Both the position numbers and the translations under genes were made by a program. A DNA stretch of 64,000 nt. Origin: Loktanella salsilacus (lineage in GTDB: Bacteria > Pseudomonadota > Alphaproteobacteria > Rhodobacterales > Rhodobacteraceae). The DNA lies in NCBI RefSeq assembly GCF_900114485.1, contig NZ_FOTF01000015.1, positions 1 to 64,000 of the forward strand, written 5' to 3'. The notes under the pieces are model-generated. The model worked only from the letters and a program-made list of their open reading frames with translations, searched no databases and was not told where the DNA came from. Positions 35,121 to 44,266 of the stretch are shown here, in pieces; the stretch's first letter is position 1, and each line of letters opens with the position of its first letter.

Positions 35121-36512
35121 CTAGGCTTGCAAAGCCCCCCACAAATCATAATCCCCAGCCTCATCCACAGTCACCTTCACCACATCGCCAACAGACAACC
35201 CTTCGGTGCCTTCGTCGATGAACAGGTTGCCGTCGATCTCTGGCGCGTCAGCCCAGGTGCGGCAGGTGGCGATGCCGTCTTCGTCGATGTCGTCGACAAG
35301 GACTTCCAGCGTGCGGCCGACCTTGGCCTCTAGCTTGGCGGCGGAAATGGCTTGGGCCTTTTCCATAAAGCGGTCCCAGCGGTCCTGTTTGACTTCGGGC
35401 GCGACGTGATCGGGCAGGGCGTTTGACCGCGCGCCTGCAACGTTTTCATATTGGAAACAGCCGACGCGGTCCAATTGCGCCTCGTCCAGCCAGTCCAGCA
35501 GGTGTTGGAACTCAGCCTCTGTCTCTCCCGGATAGCCAACGATAAAGGTCGACCGCAGGGTGATGTCGGGGCAGATCGCGCGCCACGCGGCGATCTCTTC
35601 CAGCGTTTTCGATCCGGCGGCAGGGCGCGCCATGCGGCGCAGCACGTCGGGGTGCGAATGCTGGAACGGGATATCCAGATAGGGCAGCACGCCGTTCGAC
35701 GGGTCCGCCATCAGCGGGATCAGGTCGCGCACATGGGGGTAGGGATAGACGTAGTGCAGCCGCACCCAAGCGCCCAGGTTGCCAAGTTCCCGTGTCAGAT
35801 CAAGGATATGGCTACGCACCTCGCCATCTTTCCACGGGTTCAGGTCATACTTGCGATCAAGGCCATAAGCGCTGGTGTCCTGAGAGATCACAAGCAGTTC
35901 CTTGACCCCTGCCTGCACCAGCTTTTCCGCCTCGCGCAGCACCGCATGGGCCGGGCGCGACGCCAGTTTGCCGCGCATGTCGGGGATGATGCAGAACTTG
36001 CACTTGTGGTTGCAGCCTTCGGAAATCTTAACGTAGCTGTAATGCCGCGGTGTCAGGCTGACGCCGCGGGCGGGCAGCAGGTCGATGAACGGATCGGGGC
36101 TAGGCGGCACCGCCAGATGCACGGCGTCTAGTACCTGTTCGTACTGCTGCGGGCCGGTGACGGCCAAAATCTTGGGGTGATGTTCGCGGATATAATCCGG
36201 CTCTGCGCCCAGACAGCCGGTCACGATGACCTTGCCGTTTTCCTTCAACGCCTCGCCGATCGCATCAAGGCTTTCGGCCTTCGCGCTATCCAAGAAGCCG
36301 CAGGTGTTCACGATCACCGCCTCTGCGCCGTGGTAATCGGCGCTGATCGCGTAGCCTTCGGCGCGCAGGCGCGTCAGGATGCGTTCGCTATCCACCAGCG
36401 CCTTTGGGCAGCCAAGGGACACCATGCCGATGGTCGGCTGGCCGGGGCGAGGGGCGTCCACAACGCGGGCGCGGGCAAGGTCGGGGCGAAGTTCTGGCGG
36501 GTTCTGGGTCAT
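35121..36512 (-). CDS. rimO: Ribosomal protein S12 methylthiotransferase
   Basis: A 463-residue radical-SAM enzyme that methylthiolates an Asp of ribosomal protein S12. The radical-SAM cluster is Cys167, Cys171, Cys174 ([18 protein letters not shown]); the auxiliary cluster uses Cys35, Cys71 and Cys100 ([21 protein letters not shown]). A TRAM domain closes the protein. The choice of RimO over MiaB rests on [14 protein letters not shown] at the start. Confidence 0.95.
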   Translation of the reverse strand: MTQNPPELRPDLARARVVDAPRPGQPTIGMVSLGCPKALVDSERILTRLRAEGYAISADYHGAEAVIVNTCGFLDSAKAESLDAIGEALKENGKVIVTGCLGAEPDYIREHHPKILAVTGPQQYEQVLDAVHLAVPPSPDPFIDLLPARGVSLTPRHYSYVKISEGCNHKCKFCIIPDMRGKLASRPAHAVLREAEKLVQAGVKELLVISQDTSAYGLDRKYDLNPWKDGEVRSHILDLTRELGNLGAWVRLHYVYPYPHVRDLIPLMADPSNGVLPYLDIPFQHSHPDVLRRMARPAAGSKTLEEIAAWRAICPDITLRSTFIVGYPGETEAEFQHLLDWLDEAQLDRVGCFQYENVAGARSNALPDHVAPEVKQDRWDRFMEKAQAISAAKLEAKVGRTLEVLVDDIDEDGIATCRTWADAPEIDGNLFIDEGTEGLSVGDVVKVTVDEAGDYDLWGALQA

Positions 36513-36641
36513 CCGCCCTTCTAGCGCGGGGCGCGCCGCGCGGAAAGGGGGCGCGGATCACTTAAAAGATGCCCAAGATGGACCGAAACGCCGTTCCGTG
36601 CGTTCATACGTCGCAACACGGATTAAAAGGCGCGCCGCTGC

Positions 36642-37742
36642 ATGACAACTTTCCTACTCATCGCAATGTGGCTGGTGGTGGCCGTGGTCGTCGCGGCAAC
36701 GCTGATCCCGTTTTCCAAGGTATCGCACGGCATGGTGCGGGGTGCGGATTTCCCGCGCCAACAGGTGCTTGGCATCGCCGTCGTATTGATCGTGGTGGCT
36801 GTGTGGTTCACGCCGCCCGGGTGGCGCTGGGTTGTCGGCCTGATGATTCCCTGCGTGCTGGCGCAGGCCTTCTACATCGGCCGCTACCTGCCGGTCTGGC
36901 ACAAGCAATCCCTGCGCCCGCGCAAGCATGAACCCGTCGCGGACGACCGCAGTGTCAGCTTTTTGGCGGCGAATGTGAAAAAGTCGAACCGCGACTACGC
37001 CAAGCTGATTAACGTCGCGCGCCGCGTGCAGCCTGATATTCTGATGACGCTAGAGGTTGATCAAGACTGGATCGACGCGCTGGACGCCCTGACCGACATC
37101 TATCGGCACCGCCACGCCTATCCGCTGGATACCGGTTACGGCATGGCGATCTATAGCCGTATTCCGTTTGACGAAGCAGAGTTCAGAGAGAAAATCGTCG
37201 ACGGCGTGCCATCGCTGCGGGCCAAGGTGCCGCTGGCGAACGGCTTGGCATTCCGGCTTTACGTCGTGCACCCCGAACCGCCCATCCCGCAGCAAGACAC
37301 CGAAGGGCGCGACGCAGAGCTATCCTCGACCGCGATCGAGGCGCGCGATGATCCGTTGCCTGCCATTGTGTCAGGCGATTTGAACGACGTGGCATGGTCC
37401 ATCACGACGCGCCGCTTTCAAGAGGTGTCTGGCCTGCTTGATCCGCGTGTTGGGCGCGGGTTCTACAACACCTTTAGCGCCACGATGCCGTGGATGCGCT
37501 GGCCGCTGGATCACCTGTTCCACGACGCCCAGTTTCGCCTGCTGGATATGCGACGCGAAGCGCATATCGGGTCGGACCACTTTCCGATGTATTTCAAGCT
37601 TTTGCTGACCCCGCTTGAGGCCGCAGAAGCCCGCCCCGAAGAGGCGACAGAAGAAGAGCTGGACGAGGTCGAAGACATGATCGACCGCGAAAAGAAAAAC
37701 GACCGCGAGGCGATTGGGAGCGATTGGGAGGACGAGGACTAA
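36642..37742 (+). CDS. Membrane-anchored endonuclease/exonuclease/phosphatase family protein
   Basis: A 366-residue protein with three N-terminal membrane segments (about 4-24, 44-60 and 64-84), then an EEP catalytic domain: SFLAANVKKSNRDYAKL, LEVDQDW, VSGDLNDVAWS and IGSDHFPMYFKL carry the expected Asn, Glu, Asp and His residues. The last 35 residues are strongly acidic. Substrate could be a nucleic acid, lipid or phosphate ester; it cannot be told from sequence. Confidence 0.85.
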   Translation: MTTFLLIAMWLVVAVVVAATLIPFSKVSHGMVRGADFPRQQVLGIAVVLIVVAVWFTPPGWRWVVGLMIPCVLAQAFYIGRYLPVWHKQSLRPRKHEPVADDRSVSFLAANVKKSNRDYAKLINVARRVQPDILMTLEVDQDWIDALDALTDIYRHRHAYPLDTGYGMAIYSRIPFDEAEFREKIVDGVPSLRAKVPLANGLAFRLYVVHPEPPIPQQDTEGRDAELSSTAIEARDDPLPAIVSGDLNDVAWSITTRRFQEVSGLLDPRVGRGFYNTFSATMPWMRWPLDHLFHDAQFRLLDMRREAHIGSDHFPMYFKLLLTPLEAAEARPEEATEEELDEVEDMIDREKKNDREAIGSDWEDED

Positions 37743-37751
37743 GGCTTGGGA

Positions 37752-38525
37752 TTAAGCCTTCGTCTGCATCCGCCGCGCTATGCCGAGCACAAGGCGATGC
37801 GGCATCAGCGGAATAATCCAATTGAGCGCAAAGCTCAGCAGGCCCTCGTTGATCACATGCAGCTTGCCCGCCACCATGCTGTCATAGCCAAAGGCTGCAA
37901 CGCTGTGCGGCGTCTTACCGCCGCCTTTGACCAGCGCCGTGCCGCGCAGATCGGCGGTATCGGCGAACTCCGTCTCGACATAGCCGGGGGCCAGCACGGT
38001 CACGGTGACGCCGCTGGCGCGCAGCTCTTCTGCCAAGGCCAGCGAATAGCTGCGGACAAAGGCTTTGGTGGCGAAATAAACGTTCTGCATCGGTCCGGGC
38101 ATCATGCCAGCGGTGGACCCGACATTCAGGATGCGCCCCGCACCGCGTTTGGCCATCTGGCCGCCGATGTCGTGGCACAGGGTCACCAGCGCTTTGACGT
38201 TCAGGTCGATCATCGACAGCTCTTTGCCCAGATCTCGGTCAACGTGGCTGCCTTGGCCGCCAAAACCTGCGTTGTTGATCAATACCTCAATCGGTTGCCC
38301 GCGCAGGCTGTCACATAGGTCTTGCACGGCCGCCGCATCGGTCAGGTCGGCGGCGATGACCTGCACGCTGACGCCGTGTGCGGTTTCCAGCTCTGCCTTT
38401 AGCGCATCCAGCTCGTCCTTGCGGCGGGCGACGATAATCATATCGCCGGCGCGCTGCGCATGAATGCGCGCAAATTCGCGGCCGATGCCAGACGACGCAC
38501 CTGTGATCAAAGCCAGATTGGTCAT
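37752..38525 (-). CDS. Short-chain dehydrogenase/reductase
   Basis: A 257-residue classical SDR. The cofactor motif is TGASSGIGREFA, NNAG is present as INNAGFGG, and the catalytic Ser-Tyr-Lys are in NVGSTAG and YFATKAF. The C-terminal tail (FALNWIIPLMPHRLVLGIAR) is hydrophobic and resembles the DltE/YqjQ group. The ATG at 38525 follows aggat at a better spacing than the upstream GTG. Confidence 0.9.
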   Translation of the reverse strand: MTNLALITGASSGIGREFARIHAQRAGDMIIVARRKDELDALKAELETAHGVSVQVIAADLTDAAAVQDLCDSLRGQPIEVLINNAGFGGQGSHVDRDLGKELSMIDLNVKALVTLCHDIGGQMAKRGAGRILNVGSTAGMMPGPMQNVYFATKAFVRSYSLALAEELRASGVTVTVLAPGYVETEFADTADLRGTALVKGGGKTPHSVAAFGYDSMVAGKLHVINEGLLSFALNWIIPLMPHRLVLGIARRMQTKA

Positions 38526-38561
38526 ACGTGGCACATCCTAAAATATGGGGGGGGGAAGGGG

Positions 38562-38592
38562 CCCGGTGCGCCGCCATCAGGCGCGCACCGGG
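38562..38592 (-). terminator. Strong hairpin downstream of gcrA
   Basis: cccggtgcg pairs with cgcaccggg and an inner cgcc/ggcg stem closes on atca. It lies 12 bases past the gcrA stop. A run of nine G residues (38547-38555) follows in the minus direction as C residues, not T, so termination efficiency is uncertain. Confidence 0.65.
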
Positions 38593-38604
38593 GTCATCGT
38601 CCGT

Positions 38605-39237
38605 TTACCGGCGACGGTCACGGCGCGAGGACATGGGCTGGAACGCCACGCCAACATGCGCCTCGCAGTAGGGTTTGCCTTGCTGGCTGGGCAGGCCGCA
38701 GAACCAGAAATCAGGCGTTGCGGGATCGCCCACAGGCCATTTGCAAGTCTTCTCAGTCAGCTCCATCAGGCCGATCCGTTTGGCGGTTTTTTCCACCTCG
38801 TTGACCTTTGCCAGTGCCTCTGGCGAAATTTCGTTCGCGCTGGGCTGCGGCGGCAGGGGCTGGCCAGCCGGAATGATCGCCCGGCGCGCTGCGCTAATCG
38901 GGATACCATTCTCGTCCAGCTCTTCCACCTCGACCGCATCGGGGTCGGGCTTGGGCTTGCGGGCCGGGGTCGCCGACTCGGTGCGCATGTGCGGCTTGTC
39001 TTCGAAAGCCGATACCGGCTTATCGATCACAGCAGGCGCGACCTCGGTGGCGGGGACGACTGCGGTTGCAGGCTCTGCGCTCGCCGCACCCGCGCGGTTC
39101 GACAGGCCCAAGCGATGGACCTTGCCGATCACAGCGTTGCGGGTAACGCCGCCCAGTTCCTTGGCGATCTGGCTCGCCGACTGGCCTTCGCCCCACATCC
39201 GCTTCAGGGTCTCGACACGTTCGTCTGTCCAGGACAT
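38605..39237 (-). CDS. gcrA: Cell cycle regulator GcrA
   Basis: A 210-residue alphaproteobacterial regulator that acts with sigma-70 at promoters methylated by CcrM. The N-terminal helix-turn-helix begins MSWTDERVETLKRMW and contains SASQIAKELGGVTRNAVIGK; the C-terminal sigma-binding end has CKWPVGDPATPDFWFCGLP and PYCEAHVGVAF. A long low-complexity linker rich in Ala, Pro and Val separates them. The start at 39237 has aaggaag upstream; the open frame before it is non-coding. Divergent from an ABC permease gene. Confidence 0.95.
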   Translation of the reverse strand: MSWTDERVETLKRMWGEGQSASQIAKELGGVTRNAVIGKVHRLGLSNRAGAASAEPATAVVPATEVAPAVIDKPVSAFEDKPHMRTESATPARKPKPDPDAVEVEELDENGIPISAARRAIIPAGQPLPPQPSANEISPEALAKVNEVEKTAKRIGLMELTEKTCKWPVGDPATPDFWFCGLPSQQGKPYCEAHVGVAFQPMSSRRDRRR

Positions 39238-39359
39238 ATGGCTTCCTTCGCTCTGACCCCATTCAAAGATGAGGCCTTGTCTAATCTCGTGATCCCCTAT
39301 TCTAAGCATTGGGGCGCCGGAAGTGAAGGACCGCCCCACTAAAGATAAGGAAAGCCGCA

Positions 39360-40199
39360 ATGTCCGACCAATCAGCCACACAGTCAGGCGCTAAATCAGC
39401 GCCAAAGTCAGCGATGGGCGTGCGCCGCTTTGGCCGCGTGAACTGGGAAGGCACCCGCACGCTGGCCCTGCGCGAAGTGCGCCGCTTTATGAACGTCTGG
39501 TCGCAGACCGTCATGGCCCCCCTGATTAACGCAGGCCTGCTGCTGATGATCTTTACCATCGCCATCGGCCCGCAACGCGGCGATGTGATGGGCGTGCCGT
39601 TCATGACCTTCCTTGCCCCCGGCATTTTGATCATGACCGTGATCCAGAACGCCTTTGCCAATACCTCCTCCAGCCTTGCCTCTGCCAAGGTCGGCGGCAA
39701 TATCGTCGACACCCTGATGCCGCCGCTGTCCGCAGCAGAGCTGCTTTTCGGCTACCTTTTTGGCGCCGTCGCGCGCGGTCTGATCGTGGCAACGGTCATC
39801 GCGGCCGGTTCGTGGATATTCCTTGGCGTGCAGATACAGAACATCGGCTGGATGCTGACCTTTGTGCTGCTAGGGTCCATGTTCATGGGTGGCCTTGGCA
39901 TGATCGCAGGCATTTTTGCCAATAAATTCGACCAGTTGTCCGCGATCTCGAACTTCCTGGTCACGCCGCTGTCGTTCCTGTCGGGTACCTTCTACAGCAT
40001 CGACGCCTTGCCAGAGCCGCTGCGCATCGCGTCCCACGCCAACCCGTTCTTTTACATCATCGACGGTGTGCGCCGCGGCATGATCGGGGTGTCTGACAGC
40101 TCGCCGTGGCTCGGGCTGGTCGTTGTGCTGGCCGCCAATGTCGTCGTGCTGTCGGTCGTCTGGCGCTGGCTGGATAAGGGCTACCGCCTTAAGGCGTAA
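39360..40199 (+). CDS. ABC-2 type transporter permease
   Basis: A 279-residue membrane protein with six segments. FLAPGILIMTVIQNAFANTS and GTFYSIDALPEPLR (ABC-2 signature) identify the family; NPFFYIIDGVRRGMIG is typical of permeases working with a CcmA/NodI-like ATPase. No ATPase gene is adjacent in the window. A terminator follows. Confidence 0.92.
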   Translation: MSDQSATQSGAKSAPKSAMGVRRFGRVNWEGTRTLALREVRRFMNVWSQTVMAPLINAGLLLMIFTIAIGPQRGDVMGVPFMTFLAPGILIMTVIQNAFANTSSSLASAKVGGNIVDTLMPPLSAAELLFGYLFGAVARGLIVATVIAAGSWIFLGVQIQNIGWMLTFVLLGSMFMGGLGMIAGIFANKFDQLSAISNFLVTPLSFLSGTFYSIDALPEPLRIASHANPFFYIIDGVRRGMIGVSDSSPWLGLVVVLAANVVVLSVVWRWLDKGYRLKA

Positions 40200-40232
40200 A
40201 CAGACTTCCCTAAAGTCACATCATCAGCTAAC

Positions 40233-40264
40233 AGGGGCGCATGGATAACCGTGCGCCCCTTTTC
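40233..40264 (+). terminator. Rho-independent terminator after the ABC permease
   Basis: aggggcgcatgg and ccgtgcgcccct form an interrupted 12-base stem closing on ataa, followed by tttcgtt. Confidence 0.8.
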
Positions 40265-40387
40265 GTTCGACGCCGACGCTAACAGCGTCCGTCTTTGCAC
40301 GTTCCATTCTTCCCCCCCATTATCGTTGACCCGGCGTCCCCTTGCGGGCATCAATCGGGCTTCACGTTTGTCATAAGGGCCGATCCC

Positions 40388-41557
40388 ATGATCCCGACCG
40401 TTCTGCCGACCTATAACCGCGCACCGCTTGCCTTCGAAAAAGGGTCGGGCGCGTGGCTCACCACAACAGACGGCCGCCGCTTTCTGGACTTCGGCGCAGG
40501 CATCGCGGTGAACAGCCTCGGCCACGCCAACCCCGCCCTGATCAAGGCGCTGACGGATCAGGCAGGCGCTGTGTGGCACGTGTCCAACCTTTATCAGATC
40601 CCTGCGCAGCAGGCGCTGGCCGACAAACTGGTAGAACACACCTTCGCCGACACAGTCTTCTTCACCAATTCAGGGACAGAGGCGTGCGAGCTTGCGGTCA
40701 AAATGGCGCGCAAGCATTTCTATGACGCAGGCCAGCCGGACCGGACCGACATCATCACCTTCTCCGGCAGCTTCCATGGCCGCTCCTCGGCCGGTATCGC
40801 AGCCGCCGGGTCGGAAAAGATGACCAAAGGCTTCGGCCCCTTGCTGCCCGGTTTCGTGCATCTGGACTTCGGCGACCATGACGCGCTGCGCGAGGCGGTA
40901 AAGTCCCCCACAGTCGCCGCGATCATGATCGAGCCTGTGCAAGGCGAAGGCGGCATCCGCCCCGTGCCCGACCAATGCCTGAAAGGTCTGCGCGATCTGG
41001 CGGACGAACACGGCATCCTGCTGATCTTTGACGAGGTGCAGTGCGGCGTCGGCCGGACCGGCAAGCTTTTCGCCCACGAATGGTCCGGCATCACGCCCGA
41101 CATCATGATGGTCGCAAAAGGCATCGGCGGCGGCTTCCCCCTTGGCGCTGTGCTGGCCACCGAACGCGCCGCGAACGGCATGACCGCTGGCACGCACGGC
41201 TCGACCTATGGCGGCAACCCGCTGGGCTGCGCTGTCGGAAATGCCGTCATGGACATCATCGCCGACCCCGCCTTTCTGGCCGAAGTGAACCGCAAGGCCG
41301 CGCTCTTGCGCCAAAAACTCGAAGGCCTCACCGCGGCCCATCCGGGTGTCTTCACCGGCGTGCGTGGCTCCGGCCTGATGCTGGGCTTGATGTGCAAAGC
41401 CACCAACACCGATATCGTCAAGGCAGGCTATGACGCCGGCATCCTGACCGTTCCGGCCGCCGACAACGTGATCCGCCTGCTGCCCCCCCTTAACCTGACC
41501 GACGACGACATCGCCGCCGCCGCAGACCTTCTCGACAAAGCGGCATCCACGATCTGA
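40388..41557 (+). CDS. argD: Acetylornithine aminotransferase
   Basis: A 389-residue class III PLP aminotransferase in arginine synthesis; it may also serve succinyl-diaminopimelate. [36 protein letters not shown] and [16 protein letters not shown] (PLP Lys in the last) are the family landmarks. It is 82 bases upstream of argF on the same strand, which supports the arginine role. Confidence 0.95.
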   Translation: MIPTVLPTYNRAPLAFEKGSGAWLTTTDGRRFLDFGAGIAVNSLGHANPALIKALTDQAGAVWHVSNLYQIPAQQALADKLVEHTFADTVFFTNSGTEACELAVKMARKHFYDAGQPDRTDIITFSGSFHGRSSAGIAAAGSEKMTKGFGPLLPGFVHLDFGDHDALREAVKSPTVAAIMIEPVQGEGGIRPVPDQCLKGLRDLADEHGILLIFDEVQCGVGRTGKLFAHEWSGITPDIMMVAKGIGGGFPLGAVLATERAANGMTAGTHGSTYGGNPLGCAVGNAVMDIIADPAFLAEVNRKAALLRQKLEGLTAAHPGVFTGVRGSGLMLGLMCKATNTDIVKAGYDAGILTVPAADNVIRLLPPLNLTDDDIAAAADLLDKAASTI

Positions 41558-41607
41558 TTTCACCTTGCCAAATAAACTCCACGGGGGGTCCGGGGGGCGT
41601 GAAGCCC
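41558..41607 (-). repeat. Dispersed hairpin-box repeat, copy G (diverged)
   Basis: Read on the plus strand: caccttgccaaataaactcc, then a run of G with a small hairpin (gggc-gtgaa-gccc, 41595-41607). It aligns with copy F (catctggcccggtaaactcc) and lies between argD and argF in antisense orientation. Confidence 0.55.
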
Positions 41608-41639
41608 ACCGGTCCAACGCCCGCAAGAAAGCCCAAACT

Positions 41640-42542
41640 ATGACCCATTTCCTCGACATCCACACCACACCCACTGCCGATCTGCGCGCCATCATCGACG
41701 ATGCGCGCCGCATGAAAGACGCCCGCGCCGGCCTGCCCAAAGGCACCCCTGATACAGAGCAGCCTTTGGCAAACCACATGGTCGCGTTGATTTTTGAGAA
41801 GCCCTCGACCCGGACCCGCGTCAGCTTTGACGTCGGTGTGCGTCAGATGGGCGGGCAGACGATGGTGCTGTCGGGGGCTGACATGCAGCTGGGCCATGGG
41901 GAGACCATCGCCGACACGGCCCGCGTGCTGTCGCGCTATGTCGACATGATCATGATCCGCACGTTCGAGGAAGCAACCCTGCACGAGATGGCCGAACACG
42001 CCACCGTGCCAGTCATCAACGGGCTTACCAACCGCACCCACCCTTGCCAGATCATGGCCGATATCATGACATTCGAGGAACATCGCGGCCCGATCAAAGG
42101 ACGCAAAGTCGTCTGGTCCGGCGATGGCAACAACGTCTTTGCCAGCTTCGCCCACGCGGCCAAGCAGTTCGACTTTGACCTCGTATTTTCCGGCCCGCCG
42201 CCGCTTGATCCCGAACGCGCCCTCGATGGGCTCTATACGATCGAACGTGACCCGCAAAAGGCCGTGCAAGGCGCGGACCTTGTGGTCACCGATACTTGGG
42301 TCAGCATGCACGATCCCCAATCCGCGCGTGAACGGCGTCACAATCAGCTGCGCGGTTATCAGGTCACGGAAACGCTGATGGGGCAGGCAAACAAGGACGC
42401 CTTGTTCATGCATTGCTTGCCGGCGCACCGGGATGACGAAGTCACCAGCGCTGTGATGGACGGCCCACATTCCGTCATTTTCGACGAGGCAGAGAACCGC
42501 CTGCACGCCCAAAAGGCCGTCATGCGGTATTGCTTGAAATAA
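41640..42542 (+). CDS. argF: Ornithine carbamoyltransferase
   Basis: A 300-residue enzyme joining carbamoyl phosphate and ornithine to citrulline. [12 protein letters not shown] binds carbamoyl phosphate, THPCQIMAD and TDTWVSM are conserved, and HCLPAHR carries the catalytic cysteine and ornithine contact. Likely cotranscribed with argD; carB in this window supplies the carbamoyl phosphate. Confidence 0.96.
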   Translation: MTHFLDIHTTPTADLRAIIDDARRMKDARAGLPKGTPDTEQPLANHMVALIFEKPSTRTRVSFDVGVRQMGGQTMVLSGADMQLGHGETIADTARVLSRYVDMIMIRTFEEATLHEMAEHATVPVINGLTNRTHPCQIMADIMTFEEHRGPIKGRKVVWSGDGNNVFASFAHAAKQFDFDLVFSGPPPLDPERALDGLYTIERDPQKAVQGADLVVTDTWVSMHDPQSARERRHNQLRGYQVTETLMGQANKDALFMHCLPAHRDDEVTSAVMDGPHSVIFDEAENRLHAQKAVMRYCLK

Positions 42543-42624
42543 CCGTTGCGTTTCGGTTCGCGCCGCGCCCAATGTGGCGCGCGGCGCGGACTGATCCGGC
42601 CGCACTGCAGGATCGGACAGCACC

Positions 42625-43125
42625 ATGTATTCTATCGTTATTCCTGCGCTGCAACGCAGCCTCACCGCCCTCGCGCGGATCCTGACCAAGGCAGAGGCGC
42701 ATTGCACCGATCACAAGATCGCACCCGATGTCCTGCTGGCCGCGCGGCTGTTTCCCGACATGCTGCCCCTGTCGCGCCAAGTGCAACTGACCTGCGACTT
42801 TGCGACCCGCATGAACGCCCGCCTGACCGGGGCCACCGTGCCAAACCATCCCGACACGGAAACCACTTTTGCGCAGCTCAAAGCGCGCATCGCGACCGTG
42901 CAGGCCGAACTGGCCAATGCGACCCCGGACGGCTTCAAAGACGCCGCCACCCGGTCCATCACCTTTAAGGCTGGCCCGTCAGAGATGACGCTCTCTGGCC
43001 AGGACTACTACGCCCATTTCGCGCTGCCCCAGTTCTATTTTCACATGAGCATGGCCTACGCGATCCTGCGCCACAGCGGTGTGGTCTTGGGCAAACGCGA
43101 CTACATGGCCGCGCCAGAGGCGTAG
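42625..43125 (+). CDS. DUF1993 family protein
   Basis: A 166-residue helical protein matching DUF1993 (MYSIVIPALQRSLTALARIL, AARLFPDMLPLSRQVQLTCD, FYFHMSMAYAILRHSGVVLG). The fold resembles DinB-like four-helix bundles; function unknown. It is followed after 4 bases by the isochorismatase-like gene. Confidence 0.88.
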   Translation: MYSIVIPALQRSLTALARILTKAEAHCTDHKIAPDVLLAARLFPDMLPLSRQVQLTCDFATRMNARLTGATVPNHPDTETTFAQLKARIATVQAELANATPDGFKDAATRSITFKAGPSEMTLSGQDYYAHFALPQFYFHMSMAYAILRHSGVVLGKRDYMAAPEA

Positions 43126-43129
43126 CCCA

Positions 43130-43687
43130 ATGACCGCCACGGCCCTGCTGTTGATCGACCTGCAACACGCCTTTGCCATGCGCACCGCAGCCGGTGTGCC
43201 CCGGTCCAATCCGGGGGCAGAGGCTGCGATCGCCCGCCTTGTGTCGCAGGCCCGCGCGCGGGGCGTGGCGGTCATGCATGTCCATCACGACGACCCTAAT
43301 CCAGCCTCCGCTTTTCGCGCAGACCAGCCGGGCGGTCAGCCGCTGCCCTGCGCCGCGCCCTTGCCGGGCGAGCCGGTGTTTTTCAAAACCGGATCATCAG
43401 GTTTCAGCGGTACCGGGTTATCCACCGCTTTGCAGGACATAGGCATCACGCGGCTGATCGTGGCAGGGGCCGCGATTGACTATTGCGTGTCATCAACCGT
43501 GCGCGCGGCGTCCGATCTGGGATTTGCTGTTGATCTGGTGACAGACGCGGTGTTCGGCTTTGCCGCCACGGGCCCGGACGGCGCTGTGCACGACCCTGAC
43601 ATTGTGCTGTCGGTCACGCTTGCCGCGCTCGGCGCGGATTTTGCGCGCCTTGTCACCGCTGATACGGTGGTCTGGCCAGCGGCGTAA
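43130..43687 (+). CDS. Isochorismatase-like cysteine hydrolase
   Basis: A 185-residue enzyme with the triad Asp10 (LLLIDLQHAF), Lys86 (VFFKTGSSGF) and Cys119 (AAIDYCVSST), as in nicotinamidase and related amidases. The cis-peptide region VAGAAIDYC is normal. Substrate unknown. Probably cotranscribed with the DUF1993 gene. Confidence 0.9.
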   Translation: MTATALLLIDLQHAFAMRTAAGVPRSNPGAEAAIARLVSQARARGVAVMHVHHDDPNPASAFRADQPGGQPLPCAAPLPGEPVFFKTGSSGFSGTGLSTALQDIGITRLIVAGAAIDYCVSSTVRAASDLGFAVDLVTDAVFGFAATGPDGAVHDPDIVLSVTLAALGADFARLVTADTVVWPAA

Positions 43688-43705
43688 GGCACGCGCGCAG
43701 CGCGA

Positions 43706-44149
43706 TCAGATGGCGCGCAGCGCCTTCACATAACCCTTTTCCGTCAGCAGCTTTGCTGCCTTGGCCAAGCTGACCCAACGCCGCTCGCGCCGCTTGTATT
43801 CGGGGAACTTGCGCACCAGCTGGCGCACCTTCACGCCGTAAACGCGGACGCGGGCAGGGATTTCTTCGCCGCTGTCAAAGCGCTTTACGCCGTCAAATTT
43901 GGCAATCGGCTTAGGCGTCACGCGTCCCTCGCGTACGCCAGCCTCTTCCCATGCTTCTTGCAGCGCGGCATCGCCGTCGCTTAGCCCGTCAATCGGCCAA
44001 CCTTTGGGCAAAATCCAACGCCCCCGAGAGCTGGTGACAAGCAATACCTCGCGGCCTTTTGCCCCTTTGCGGTGGCAAAGGGCGGCAACTTGAACCCGTG
44101 GTTCTGGCGTGACGATGACGTGGTCTTCAAATTTTTCAGTTATGGACAT
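43706..44149 (-). CDS. NUDIX hydrolase, diphosphoinositol/Ap4A type
   Basis: A 147-residue NUDIX protein. GRWILPKGWPIDGLSDG leads into AALQEAWEEAGV; the usual RE of the box is QE here, and one acidic position is Asp, so the metal site is intact but the salt bridge from Arg is lost. The C-terminal basic segment FPEYKRRERRWVSLAKAAKL fits the DIPP/Ap4A group. Confidence 0.85.
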   Translation of the reverse strand: MSITEKFEDHVIVTPEPRVQVAALCHRKGAKGREVLLVTSSRGRWILPKGWPIDGLSDGDAALQEAWEEAGVREGRVTPKPIAKFDGVKRFDSGEEIPARVRVYGVKVRQLVRKFPEYKRRERRWVSLAKAAKLLTEKGYVKALRAI

Positions 44150-44266
44150 ACTCGGTACTCAATACGAAAATCGTTTTTTATCTATGAATAACATAGGTCA
44201 ATGCAGCGGAATCGCAACACATCCTGCATTTTCAGGGTCACTGCGCTTGCAATTGCGTGATTTTTG

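Noticed and set aside
38547-38555. Nine-G run as a phase-variable tract
   Set aside because: It lies outside coding sequence, downstream of gcrA and before the SDR start; no evidence that it changes a frame, though promoter spacing cannot be excluded.
41490-42707. 405-codon minus-strand open frame opposite argF
   Set aside because: Antisense shadow; argF carries all its catalytic motifs on the plus strand.
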